From the NCBI RefSeq assembly GCF_006494775.1, contig NZ_CP041146.1, positions 2,170,001-2,234,000 on the forward strand: a DNA stretch of 64,000 nt, read 5' to 3'. Positions 49,925 to 58,462 of the stretch are shown piece after piece (within the stretch, counting starts at the first letter, position 1; each line of letters opens with the position of its first letter). The stretch comes from Nocardioides humi (lineage in GTDB: Bacteria > Actinomycetota > Actinomycetes > Propionibacteriales > Nocardioidaceae). Under the pieces are notes generated by a model. It saw nothing but the letters and a program-made list of their open reading frames with translations, searched no databases and was not told the origin of the DNA. A program made the translations under genes and the position numbers.

Positions 49925-50732
49925 TCAACCGGTCAACGGCACCCTCAGCGCACCCCGTGCTACATCCCAGTCAACGCCAACCACGCCCGGAACGGGATCC
50001 CCATCGAGGAACTCCCGCATCAACAGCGAACGGTCCCCCTGCGGGTTGCGGTGCTTGAGCAGGTGCCCGCCGTTGGCGGCACTGCGGATCGGGATCAGCA
50101 GGACGGCGTCCTGCTCGACCAGCGCGCCGACGACGCCGGCCGGGAAGTAGCGCTCCACCAGGGCCGCGTCGAGGTGCAGGTAGCCCTCCTCGGAGATCTC
50201 GACGGTCTCCTCGACCGCGGGAAGAACTCCGCGCGGACCATCGCAGCCACGGTCTCGAGCCCGGCCTGCGCCGGCGCGCTGAGGTCGGCCCCGTGCGTCA
50301 CGTCGGCGACCTCGACGAGGAAGACCGTCACATCACTCGGGCAGTGCGGTCCGAGCAGCCAGCGGGCGAACGCGAGCGCGTGGTCCCATCGGAACGAGTG
50401 GGTGTGGATCCCCGACGCCGGTGGCAGGTCCGCCAGCTCCTCACCCGGGACCCGGTAGACGGTCCCCGGCGCGGCCCCGGTCGCGGCCGCGTCGACGATG
50501 ACGACCCGCGCCGCGCCCCGCATCTGGAACGCGACGTCCATCCCGGCAGTGCCCCCGTCGGCCAGGCGGACGCCCTGCGGGACGCCCTCCTGCCACAGCA
50601 GCCGGACCAGCCGGGGTCCCAGCGCGTCGTCCCGCGCAGGATGTTGCCGCAGCCGAGCACCAGCACGTCACAGGCCGGCGGCGCGAAGCCGTCGTCGAGG
50701 AGCTCGTGCGGGAGCGGAGCGGTGTCGGTCAT
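49925..50732 (-). CDS. hupD: hydrogenase maturation protease with extra C-terminal domain (two single-base frameshifts)
   Basis: Restoring one G at 50631-50633 and one at 50219-50221 (plus strand) gives about 269 residues. The first 165 are a HybD/HupD-type endopeptidase: LVLGCGNILRGDDALGPR with a nickel-sensing Asp, GGTAGMDVAF, VVIVDAAATG and HTHSFRWDHALAF. The last 95 (EEGYLHLDAALVERYF, LIPIRSAANGGHLLKHRNPQGDRS) are not part of typical proteases. It would cleave the HupL C-terminus after nickel insertion, and lies 19 bp after hupL. Confidence 0.78.
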
Positions 50733-50751
50733 CGTGGTGTCGATCCCAGCC

Positions 50752-52359
50752 TCAGAGCATGCCGTTGACGACGAACTTGTTGAGCTCGCGGCCGGTCTTG
50801 CCGTCGTACGCGTGGACGGTGCACACCAGGCAGGAGTCGAAGCTGCGCGCGACGTGGCCGAGCTCGACCGGGTCCTCCATGTCCACGATCGGGGCGCCCA
50901 CCAGCGCCTTCTCGATCGGTCCGAGCTGCTCCTCGGCATCCCGCGGCCCGATGTTCCAGGCAGTGGGCGTGATCACCTGATAGTTCTCGATCTTGCCGTC
51001 CTCGATCACGATCCAGTCCGAGAGGAAGCCACGGGCTGCCTCGGTGCCACCGTAGCCCTTGCCCGACACGGGCTCCTCGGGCTTGGTGTAGAAGGAGCCG
51101 TGCAGGTCGATCTGCGACAGCCAGTCCATGACCCACTTGAAGTACTTCGGCCCCTCGTGCATGCGGGCCATCTGGCGGGTGAAGACCGACGGCCCGATCT
51201 TGCCCAGGATGTCCATGAACAGCGGGTCGTAGTCCTGGTGCTCGAGCCGGTCCGGGTTGCCGGCGGCGATCCGTCGGGCCAGCGGCCCCGCCTCGAGCGG
51301 CACCCGGCCGAGCCCGGGGACCTCATACCGCGGCGACTTCGCCCAGGAGTACTTGCCCGCCTGGCGCGCCGAGGCCGGGTCGAGCGGGACGGTCTCGCCC
51401 TCCCAGGGGTGCAGCGGGCGGTCACCCTTGAAGTAGGAGTGCGTGACGTCCTCCGCGACGCGGAGGTGGTCGTACTCGAAGTGCTTCCCGTCGGCGTAGA
51501 CGCCCGACCGGCCGATCAGCGCGTCGTTCCGGCCGTCCACGGTCGGGTTCTCGTACAGCTCCGGCTGGAAGTAGGTCCCGGAGGCGATGTAGTTGCCGAC
51601 ACCGCCGCCGTACTTGTCGAGGCCGACGTCGAGGCAGTAGCGGATGAAGAAGCCGCAGTCGGAGTTGTACTGCGCCTCGTTCTCCTCGACCCAGGCGAGC
51701 ATGTCCTCCCAGGTCTTGATCTCCAGCCACCGGTCGACGGAGCAGCCCAGCCATTCCGCCTCCAGCCAGTTGTCCTTCCAGTGGTTGAGGATCGCCGTGG
51801 CCCGGGTGACGTCGACCAGGCTGGGCGCGCTCATCACGCCACCCGGCACCATGAAGGAGCTGTGCGGCCACTGACCGCCGAACATCGCGTAGACCTCGAC
51901 CGGCTTGTTGGAGAGCACCACGCCCTTCTGGTACGACGTCCCCACGTACGGCGCGAACCGGCGGACCGCCTCGTCGTACAGCGGCGACTTGGCGTAGTTC
52001 TTGTTGACCAGGTCGATGGCGAACAGCGCGTAGAAGTACCGCGGGATGGACTGGAGCGTCTCGCAGGCCTGCGCGATGTTGCGGACCAGGGTGGCGTTCT
52101 GCGGGACGTGGGTCTTCCACGCCGTGTCCAGGGCGTAGCAGGCCTTGTACAGGTGCGATCCTCCGCAGATCCCGCAGATGCGAGGCGTGACGATGAGCCC
52201 CGCCTGCGGGTCCTTGCCCCTGAGGATGATCTCGAAGCCGCGGAACATCGCCGCCTCGGTCCAGGCGGAGGTGACGACGCCGTCCTCGATGGTCACGCGG
52301 ACGTCGAGGTCTCCCTCGACCCGCCCCAGCGGGCTGACGAAGAGATCGGTGCTGGTCAT
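50752..52359 (-). CDS. hupL: [NiFe] hydrogenase large subunit, group 2a (Huc/Hup type)
   Basis: A 535-residue catalytic subunit. The L1 motif is RICGICGGSH (residues 60-69, Cys62/Cys65). The L2 motif is FDSCLVCTVH (Cys510/Cys513), with the CTVH form typical of group 2a. The proteolytic cut is expected after His516, removing 19 residues (AYDGKTGRELNKFVVNGML). H2 oxidation is expected, possibly with high affinity as for mycobacterial Huc. It follows hupS by 81 bp. Confidence 0.93.
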   Translation of the reverse strand: MTSTDLFVSPLGRVEGDLDVRVTIEDGVVTSAWTEAAMFRGFEIILRGKDPQAGLIVTPRICGICGGSHLYKACYALDTAWKTHVPQNATLVRNIAQACETLQSIPRYFYALFAIDLVNKNYAKSPLYDEAVRRFAPYVGTSYQKGVVLSNKPVEVYAMFGGQWPHSSFMVPGGVMSAPSLVDVTRATAILNHWKDNWLEAEWLGCSVDRWLEIKTWEDMLAWVEENEAQYNSDCGFFIRYCLDVGLDKYGGGVGNYIASGTYFQPELYENPTVDGRNDALIGRSGVYADGKHFEYDHLRVAEDVTHSYFKGDRPLHPWEGETVPLDPASARQAGKYSWAKSPRYEVPGLGRVPLEAGPLARRIAAGNPDRLEHQDYDPLFMDILGKIGPSVFTRQMARMHEGPKYFKWVMDWLSQIDLHGSFYTKPEEPVSGKGYGGTEAARGFLSDWIVIEDGKIENYQVITPTAWNIGPRDAEEQLGPIEKALVGAPIVDMEDPVELGHVARSFDSCLVCTVHAYDGKTGRELNKFVVNGML

Positions 52360-52440
52360 GTGGGTGGGCCCTTCTCGTTGGGCCGGCCTGGTCGTGCCGG
52401 CCGATGGCGGTGGTGTGGATCGGGTGGGAGGACCGCGAGG

Positions 52441-53400
52441 TCACACCACGAACATGTCTTCCTTCGACCACTGGGGCGCGGCGAGCCGGGCCGCCGACGC
52501 CTGCGCCATGTAAGTGAGGTGGTCGGCGCCCTCGGGAACCTCCTTGGGGATCACCCCGGAGACCTTCTGCGTCTTGAACACGGTGCCCTTCGCCAGGTCG
52601 AAGAACGGGAACTCGGGCTCGGTGCAGCCCAGGCACGGCATGCCGGCCCGAGTCTTCGAGGACTGGCGGTTCCACAGGATCCGGTTGCAGGGACTGTGGG
52701 TCATCGGGCCGCGGCAGCCGAGCTCGTAGAAGAGGCAGCCGGTCCGGGTCCCCTCGCCGAAGGACATCGTCGACTGCTTGTAGTCGAAGAACTGCACCCG
52801 GGTGCAGCCCGTCTGGGTGAAGGTCTTGAAGAAGGTCTGCGGACGGTGCAGGTCGTCGAGGGCGATGTCGGCGGTTCGGCCTGTCGCGAGCGCGACGATG
52901 ATCTGGGTGATCCAGTCCGGGTGGGCGGGACAGCCGGGGATGTTGATGACCGGCAGCCCGGCCTTCGACACCCAGTCGGCGCCGAGGAAGCCGCCCTTCT
53001 TGCGCTTGTGGAACTGCAGGCCGGTCGACTGCGACGGGTTGGGTTCCATCGCGGGGATCCCGCCCCAGGTGGCGCAGTCGCCGATCGCGACCACGATGGA
53101 GGCGGCGTTCGCCAGGTCGGTCACCCACTCCTTCATCTCGCGGTCGGCGAAGCGGTCGTAGCCGTCCTTCTCGATGACGGTGCCCTCGAACACGAAGATG
53201 TCGAGAGGACGCGCGCCGCTGGCGCAGTCGGCGAAGATCTTCTGCGCGTTGTCACCGAGCTCCAGCCCGAGCGAGGGGTGCCAGAGCAGCTCGAGGCCGA
53301 AGTCGACGATCAGGTCGACGACGTTCGGCTCCTCGGCGTTGAGGAACGACATGGTGTTTCCGGAGCAGGCGCCGCCTTGCAGCCACAGCACTGAGGACAT
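52441..53400 (-). CDS. hupS: [NiFe] hydrogenase small subunit, group 2a
   Basis: A 319-residue electron-transfer subunit. It starts directly at the catalytic-domain fold (LWLQGGACSGNTMSF) with no Tat signal, so the enzyme is not exported, which is diagnostic of group 2. Ligands to three Fe-S clusters are in GACSGN, AIGDCATWGG, PGCPAHPDW, CLFYELGCRGP, CNRILWN and MPCLGCTEPEFP. It ends with SKEDMFVV, close to what I recall of Huc small subunits. Confidence 0.93.
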   Translation of the reverse strand: MSSVLWLQGGACSGNTMSFLNAEEPNVVDLIVDFGLELLWHPSLGLELGDNAQKIFADCASGARPLDIFVFEGTVIEKDGYDRFADREMKEWVTDLANAASIVVAIGDCATWGGIPAMEPNPSQSTGLQFHKRKKGGFLGADWVSKAGLPVINIPGCPAHPDWITQIIVALATGRTADIALDDLHRPQTFFKTFTQTGCTRVQFFDYKQSTMSFGEGTRTGCLFYELGCRGPMTHSPCNRILWNRQSSKTRAGMPCLGCTEPEFPFFDLAKGTVFKTQKVSGVIPKEVPEGADHLTYMAQASAARLAAPQWSKEDMFVV

Positions 53401-53441
53401 GGCCCTTCCTTTCTGTTGAGACCGGCCTTCGAGGGGAGCGG

Positions 53442-54011
53442 TCAGCCACGGGGCTGGGAGTCGAGTTCGATGCCGATCGACTTCGCGACGGCGGCCATGT
53501 AGGCGATCGCCCTCTGGATGTCGGGGTCCTTGAGCAGCTTCATCAGCGACAACAGGCCCTTGACCTCGACCGGCTCCTTCTCGGCGCGCTCGGCGCCGGC
53601 GGTCAGTCCGCGTCCGATGCGCGCGATCTGATCGACCATCTCGGTCGAGACGATCCCCGAGTCGAGCACGTCGTCGATCAGGCCTGCGTCCACCACCCGG
53701 GTGACCGCGGGGGTGAGCTTCGGCATTGCGGTCGAGAGCGCGATCACGCTGGCGAGGATCTCTCCCGGGTCGACCGACTCCAGCGCCGGGTTGCTCGCGG
53801 CGACGCCGCGGATGTCGGCCAACCCCTCCGCGATCGCCTCGCCGATGGTCTCCGTCCTCCCGACGAACCCGTCGAGTCCAACGAGGAGGATCGCGAGGAG
53901 GTCTGCGTGGTCGAGCAGGTTGTTCAGCGCCGCGGCGACCTGGGGGTCGTCGAGCCGCTCTCTGAGCATGCCGATCGAGGTCTGTGGCTGGACCACGAGG
54001 TCTCCTGTCAT
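53442..54011 (-). CDS. DUF1641 protein of the hydrogenase operon
   Basis: A 189-residue, mostly helical protein of the DUF1641 family, with LNNLLDHADLLAILLVGLDGFVGR near residues 28-51 and GLLSLMKLLKDPDIQRAIAYM near the end, which are the conserved parts. It is the first gene of the hydrogenase operon, 41 bp before hupS. DUF1641 proteins occur beside group 2a hydrogenases and formate dehydrogenases; the role is not established. The ATG follows GGAGGC. Confidence 0.82.
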   Translation of the reverse strand: MTGDLVVQPQTSIGMLRERLDDPQVAAALNNLLDHADLLAILLVGLDGFVGRTETIGEAIAEGLADIRGVAASNPALESVDPGEILASVIALSTAMPKLTPAVTRVVDAGLIDDVLDSGIVSTEMVDQIARIGRGLTAGAERAEKEPVEVKGLLSLMKLLKDPDIQRAIAYMAAVAKSIGIELDSQPRG

Positions 54012-54205
54012 GCGACGCCTCCAGAATCGGTGTGACCTTCGTCGCAACGACCATAGGAGCGCGCTCGGTGGGTCGGCTATCGCTTGGGCGAAGACGCTAT
54101 CCATTTCGCGCAGAAAAGTTGCCGCTGATGCGAACGGGGGCCATGGTGGGCACGAGCAGCCGTCGACAACCGAGGCTCCCGGACGGTCGAGAAGGAGGTG
54201 GGGAG
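54012..54205. promoter_or_regulatory. divergent hydrogenase/AraC control region with direct repeats
   Basis: The 194-bp gap between the DUF1641 gene and the AraC gene contains GCTATC at 54076-54081 and again at 54096-54101, exactly 20 bp apart. A -10-like TATGGT for the hydrogenase operon lies at 54050-54055 (minus strand), and the nearer repeat falls over the -35 position. Two direct half-sites spaced by two helical turns, the nearer over -35, is how AraC activators commonly bind. Confidence 0.55.
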
Positions 54206-55261
54206 GTGGCTCGCCTGGCCAAGCTCGGCTTCATCAACACCTCGAAGACGACCGGACCGGTACGTCGGCGGATCCGGTCCCGCGGCGTACCGACCGCACT
54301 GGCCGGGGCCGAGGTCTTCTGCACCGACGAGGCGGCCACGGCCGAGCAGATGGTCGGCTATCTCCTGGGCCAGCACCGCCTGTCGGTGACCAGCGGCGAC
54401 GCGCCGTTCCAGGCGTCGATGCACGCGGTGCGCCTGCGCGACGTCACGATGGCCTACCTGGACTATCAGCACCCGGCCCGCCTGGAGTTCGCCGAGACGG
54501 GCAACCACTACACCGTGCTGATGCCCACCAGCGGCACCGCGGAGGCCCGCTACAACGGCACCGCGGCGACCGGGCTGACCTACCAGGGCCTCGTGGTCAA
54601 CCCCCACACCCGCCTGTTCCTCAGCCTCGCCTACGACACACCGCTGCTGATCATCCGGATCGAGGTGCAGGCCCTCGAGCGCCAGCTCTCGCGGATGCTG
54701 GGGCGCAGCCTGGACAAGCAGGTCCTGTTCGAGCCGGAGATGAACATGACCACCGACCCGGCGGTCCGCTGGCACGGCTCGCTCCAGCTGCTCTCCAGCG
54801 AGGTGATGACGCCGAACTCGCTGGTGCAGCAGGGCATCGGCGCCGGCCCGATCGAGGAGCTGATCATCTCCTCGCTGCTCTGGGTGCAACAGTCGAACGT
54901 GCACTCCAGCCTGGCCGACGTCTCGCAGACCGGCGGCCGGGCCGCGGTCCGGGCGGCGGTCGCCTACATCGAGGAGCACCTCGCCGACCCGATCACCCTG
55001 CGCGACATCGCCCGGCACACCAGCCGCAGCGCCCGGGCGATCCAGCAGGCGTTCGCGGACGACCTGCGCACGACGCCGATGAACTACGTCCGCGACCGCC
55101 GCCTGGAGCGGGCCCGCAACCAGCTCGCCGACGCGCTGCCCAGCGACGGGATCACGGTCACCGAGGTCGCCGAGCGCTGGGGGTTCAACCACCTCGGCAA
55201 CTTCTCGGCGGCCTACCGCAAGCGCTTCGGCGAGTCCCCGTCCCAGACCCTGCGGCGCTGA
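54206..55261 (+). CDS. AraC-family transcriptional regulator
   Basis: A 351-residue regulator with an N-terminal AraC-binding-like domain (about residues 35-215) and a C-terminal double HTH (AAVAYIEEHLADPITLRDIARHTSRSARAIQQAF, abridged; VTEVAERWGFNHLGNFSAAYRKRFGESPSQTLRR, abridged). The GTG at 54206 follows AAGGAGG by seven bases. It is divergent from the hydrogenase operon and one base ahead of hypA, so it is the likely activator of hydrogenase expression. Confidence 0.9.
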   Translation: MARLAKLGFINTSKTTGPVRRRIRSRGVPTALAGAEVFCTDEAATAEQMVGYLLGQHRLSVTSGDAPFQASMHAVRLRDVTMAYLDYQHPARLEFAETGNHYTVLMPTSGTAEARYNGTAATGLTYQGLVVNPHTRLFLSLAYDTPLLIIRIEVQALERQLSRMLGRSLDKQVLFEPEMNMTTDPAVRWHGSLQLLSSEVMTPNSLVQQGIGAGPIEELIISSLLWVQQSNVHSSLADVSQTGGRAAVRAAVAYIEEHLADPITLRDIARHTSRSARAIQQAFADDLRTTPMNYVRDRRLERARNQLADALPSDGITVTEVAERWGFNHLGNFSAAYRKRFGESPSQTLRR

Positions 55262-55262
55262 C

Positions 55263-55613
55263 ATGCACGAGCTCTCCCTGTGCCGCTCGATCCTCCAGGT
55301 GGTCGAGCGTGCGGCCGGCGACCAGCGCGTCAACGCCGTGAACCTCAAGGTCGGCCAGCTGCGGCAGGTGGTCCCGGGCACCCTTGCCTACTGCTGGGGA
55401 CTGGTGACCGAGGACGGGCCGCTCGCCGGCTCGTCCCTGCGGATCGAGTCGGTCCCGGTCGCCGGGGTCTGCCGCGACTGCGGGGAGGAGACCGAGATCG
55501 AGCAGGTCCTGGTCCTGGCCTGCGGCAGCTGCGGGAGCGCCGCGATGGACCTGGTCCGCGGCGAGGAGTTCCTGATCACCACGCTCGACCTCGACGACCG
55601 CGCCGCCTCCTGA
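55263..55613 (+). CDS. hypA: hydrogenase nickel incorporation protein HypA
   Basis: A 116-residue nickel metallochaperone. His2 of MHELSLCRSI is the nickel ligand. The zinc site uses the two CxxC pairs in GVCRDCGEE and LACGSCGS. It works with HypB to insert nickel into HupL. It starts one base after the araC-type gene stop, so the two are cotranscribed. Confidence 0.95.
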   Translation: MHELSLCRSILQVVERAAGDQRVNAVNLKVGQLRQVVPGTLAYCWGLVTEDGPLAGSSLRIESVPVAGVCRDCGEETEIEQVLVLACGSCGSAAMDLVRGEEFLITTLDLDDRAAS

Positions 55614-55646
55614 CGTCCCGTCATCCAGCCACCTGAGGAGAACCCG

Positions 55647-56495
55647 ATGGGCCGCTTCCACCGCCACGACGACGAGCACGGGCACGGCCATGGCCACGGT
55701 CACGAGGACGTCGGCGACCACTCCGGCTACGAGACGGGGCCCGACCGCGTCGTGGTCCTGGAGCGGATCTTCGACGAGAACGACCGGCGGGCGGCGGAGA
55801 ACCGGAGCCTGCTCGACGAGGCCGGCGTCGTCACCATCAACCTGATGTCCTCGCCGGGGGCCGGGAAGACCACGCTGCTGGAGCGGACCCTGGCGGCGCT
55901 GCCTGCACCCGAGCGGGTCGGCATCATCGAGGGCGACATCGAGACCAGCATCGACGCCGACCGACTCGAGGCCGCCGGCGCCCGGGTGTCCCTGCTCAAC
56001 ACCGCCGACGGCTTCGGCGGCGAGTGCCACCTCGACGCCCCGATGGTGGCCGACGCGCTGGGGCGACTGGATCTGTCCGGGCTCGACGTCCTCTTCGTCG
56101 AGAACGTCGGCAACTTGGTGTGCCCGGCCGAGTTCGATGTCGGCGCGCACCGTTCGGCGATGGTCTACGCCATCACCGAGGGTGAGGAGAAGCCGCTGAA
56201 GTACCCCGTCATGTTCCGGTCGGTCGACGTCGTGGTGGTGAACAAGCTCGACCTGCTGCCGCACCTGGACTTCGACCTCGACCTCTTCCGGTCCCACCTG
56301 GCCGGCGTCAACCCCGACGCCGAGGTGATCGAGCTGAGCGCCCGATCCGGTGAGGGCCTCGAGCGCTGGACACAGTGGCTCGCGGCCGCGCGCGCCGGGC
56401 TCCCGGGCGCCGGGCTCCCGGGCGGCGGGCACCCGGGCGGCGGGCACCCGGGCAGCGGGCACCCGGGCGGCGGGCACCCGGGCGGCGAGGGCTGA
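55647..56495 (+). CDS. hypB: hydrogenase nickel incorporation GTPase HypB
   Basis: A 282-residue GTPase. The His-rich N-terminus (HRHDDEHGHGHGHGHEDVG, residues 5-23) stores nickel. P-loop SSPGAGKTTLLE is at about 68-79, followed by GDIETSIDADRL, NVGNLVCPAEFD and VVVNKLDLLPHL. The C-terminal 31 residues are repeats of (A/G/S)G(L/H)PG encoded by six 15-bp units, adding four more His, which is unusual. Start ATG after GAGGAG; hypA is 33 bp upstream. Confidence 0.95.
   Translation: MGRFHRHDDEHGHGHGHGHEDVGDHSGYETGPDRVVVLERIFDENDRRAAENRSLLDEAGVVTINLMSSPGAGKTTLLERTLAALPAPERVGIIEGDIETSIDADRLEAAGARVSLLNTADGFGGECHLDAPMVADALGRLDLSGLDVLFVENVGNLVCPAEFDVGAHRSAMVYAITEGEEKPLKYPVMFRSVDVVVVNKLDLLPHLDFDLDLFRSHLAGVNPDAEVIELSARSGEGLERWTQWLAAARAGLPGAGLPGGGHPGGGHPGSGHPGGGHPGGEG
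56394..56483 (+). repeat. six 15-bp tandem repeats inside hypB
   Basis: Units start at 56394, 56409, 56424, 56439, 56454 and 56469. Two read GCCGGGCTCCCGGGC and four (G/A)GCGGGCACCCGGGC. Each encodes one five-residue unit in frame, so copy number can vary without disrupting the gene. Confidence 0.9.
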
Positions 56496-56499
56496 GCGG

Positions 56500-57327
56500 A
56501 TGGCTCGACCGCGCATCGTCCAGGACGAGGGCCAGGCCGGCTTCCACTGGGCCACGAGCAGTGGCGAACCGATCGCGCTGCCCGACCTGGTCGCGATCGA
56601 CGAGGAGCCCGAGCGGCTGCTGCCCACGCACTTGGAGGCGCTGGACGACGCCCTCATCATCGCGACCGGCCGGCTCAGCGACGTGCTCGGTGGCGGTCGA
56701 CGGCCGTCCGGCGACGAGCAGCGCGACCTCCGCGAGCTCCACCGGGCGCTGGACCGCCTCTGCCACGAGTACGCCGTCGCGGCGGCGCGGACCGGGACGG
56801 AGCCCGACGTCCGGGCCGGCCAGATCATCGGCACGGCGACGCTGGTGAGCGTCCTCGCCCGCCAGCCGATCGGGCTCCTGGGGCCTGCCCCGCTCGACGG
56901 CGAGCTCGACGACCCGTCGATCGGGATCGTCGGAGGCTTCGGCGACCTGGTGGTCGCCGACCCCGAGCGGCCCTGGACCGGCGCCCGCTGGGTGGTCCGC
57001 ACCACCGACGGCCGGCGCCTGCCCGCGACCCTCTCCATGCTGCTCCACGACAGCTCCGGGGTGAACAAGGAGGCGGCGGTCGAGGAGCACCGCGCCGCCC
57101 TGCGCAGCACGATCGCCGCGGCCGATCTGCCGAACGCCGACCGGATGGCGGCGGCGTGCGCGCTGGACTGGATGCTCTACGACTTCCTCAACGCCCACCG
57201 CGACGGCCCCGACAGCGGTGCCATCGACCTCCACGGCCGCGGTGACGACGCCGCCCTGGTGGTCGCCGCGAGCGACGCGTCGGTGCGGTGCCGGACCGAC
57301 TTCGACCCGCTGCTGGTCCACCTCTGA
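56500..57327 (+). CDS. orphan protein of the hyp operon
   Basis: A 275-residue protein I do not recognise. The N-terminal 110 residues are helical with many acidic residues (LDDALIIATGRLSDVL, RELHRALDRLCHEYAVAAA). The rest looks alpha/beta (GIVGGFGDLVVADPERPW, TGARWVVRTTDGRRLPATL, AAACALDWMLYDFLNAHRDG). There is no signal peptide and only two Cys. Starting four bases after hypB stops, it is almost certainly cotranscribed and probably linked to hydrogenase function. Confidence 0.65.
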   Translation: MARPRIVQDEGQAGFHWATSSGEPIALPDLVAIDEEPERLLPTHLEALDDALIIATGRLSDVLGGGRRPSGDEQRDLRELHRALDRLCHEYAVAAARTGTEPDVRAGQIIGTATLVSVLARQPIGLLGPAPLDGELDDPSIGIVGGFGDLVVADPERPWTGARWVVRTTDGRRLPATLSMLLHDSSGVNKEAAVEEHRAALRSTIAAADLPNADRMAAACALDWMLYDFLNAHRDGPDSGAIDLHGRGDDAALVVAASDASVRCRTDFDPLLVHL

Positions 57328-57399
57328 CGGGGAACCCCGTGGGGGTGGACCACCCCCGCACCCCTCCCCCGGGGTGAGGACGTGACGGTCGCGGACGCC

Positions 57400-57405
57400 T
57401 AGCGT
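57400..57405 (+). promoter_or_regulatory. -10 element (TAGCGT) of the aldolase-like gene
   Basis: TAGCGT, eight bases before the ATG at 57414; no ribosome binding site, suggesting a leaderless transcript separate from the hyp operon. Confidence 0.45.
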
Positions 57406-57413
57406 CGGCTCGC

Positions 57414-58340
57414 ATGGCACGCCTCGACCTCGCCATCGACCACCTCACCCGGCCCGGGTTCGGCGTTCTCGTCGTCGACGACTACGCCGATGTCGCGCTC
57501 CGCGATCGTGAGATCCGTGCCGACGCGATGCGGGACCTCGTCGATTTCGCGCTCTCCCCTGCGGCTCGCCCGTCGCTCGGCGCGGTGTTGCTGTCGCCGG
57601 CACATCTCACGCTGCGACGACCACTCGTCGCGCCACCGGACGGCGAACTACCTGCGGTGGGCGTCGGGGTGGACCTCGGCGTGGGACCTGTTGCCGTGGG
57701 CAGCGCCGTCGCCGCCGCACGCCGACTGGGCGCCACCTTCGTCGAGTTGCGCGCGAACCGACGTCCGGGGCAGTTCGCCCGCGGAGAACCCCATGTCGAT
57801 GCCCGGGCCGTCACCGGTACCGCGGCGCTGGCACAGGAGGCCGGACTCGTCCCTGTCGTCACGGTCGCGCTGCCCGGGCTCCCCGGCAGCCGGATCGGGG
57901 TGACGCGGGCGGTCATGGTGAACGCACTCCGGGCGGTCTTCGACGCCGCGGCCGACCTGCGCTGCGACCCGGCGCGGCTCGTCGTACGGCTCCCGCTCGT
58001 CGCGCCGGGCCCGCGGTCGGGCCAGGATGCCTCGGCCGACGTCGTGGCCGAGCACACGCTCGACGCGCTCGACGAGGCCGTGCCGACCGAGGTCCCGGCG
58101 GTCTGGTTCCTCTCCGCGGGGCACGACCTGCCGGACGTGTGTGGGCAGCTCGCCACCGTGAGCCGTCTCGCGCTGGAGCGCGGCGTGACCCGGGCGCTCG
58201 GCTTCGCGCTCGGACGGGCGCTCCTCGAGCCCGCCCTCGACGGCTGGCGCGACGGCGGTCCGGCTCGGGCCCGGCAGCGGTTCGGTGCCGCGTGCGAGGC
58301 GGCGCACCGCGCCCTCGTCCCGGCGCTGGCCTCCCACTGA
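57414..58340 (+). CDS. catalytically degenerate class I aldolase-like protein
   Basis: A 308-residue protein aligning over its length with the class I aldolase at 33704-34708 (compare FLSAGHDLPDVCGQLA with FLSGGHDNVTACRYLA, and GFALGRALLEPALDGW with SFGRALVSDALRRW). The catalytic residues are lost: Schiff-base Lys218 is Arg192 (LVVRLPLVAPG), Lys137 is Glu111 (TFVELRAN), Glu176 is Thr150, and Lys98 has no equivalent in GVGVDLG. It is therefore unlikely to be an aldolase and may be a regulatory or structural paralogue. No frameshift or stop interrupts it. Confidence 0.75.
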   Translation: MARLDLAIDHLTRPGFGVLVVDDYADVALRDREIRADAMRDLVDFALSPAARPSLGAVLLSPAHLTLRRPLVAPPDGELPAVGVGVDLGVGPVAVGSAVAAARRLGATFVELRANRRPGQFARGEPHVDARAVTGTAALAQEAGLVPVVTVALPGLPGSRIGVTRAVMVNALRAVFDAAADLRCDPARLVVRLPLVAPGPRSGQDASADVVAEHTLDALDEAVPTEVPAVWFLSAGHDLPDVCGQLATVSRLALERGVTRALGFALGRALLEPALDGWRDGGPARARQRFGAACEAAHRALVPALASH

Positions 58341-58462
58341 CATCGGGCGAGGCGTCTCACCCCCAGGGGTGGGCCGGGGAGGCGAGGGAGATTCCAGCCT
58401 TGTGTGCTTGTGAAAGCACGGCGCACCCTCGGAGCACGACCCACTCGTCCCGAGGAGCCCCG

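Noticed and set aside
56394..56483. CRISPR-like or mobile repeat
   Set aside because: The 15-bp units are contiguous, without spacers, and encode an in-frame peptide repeat within hypB.
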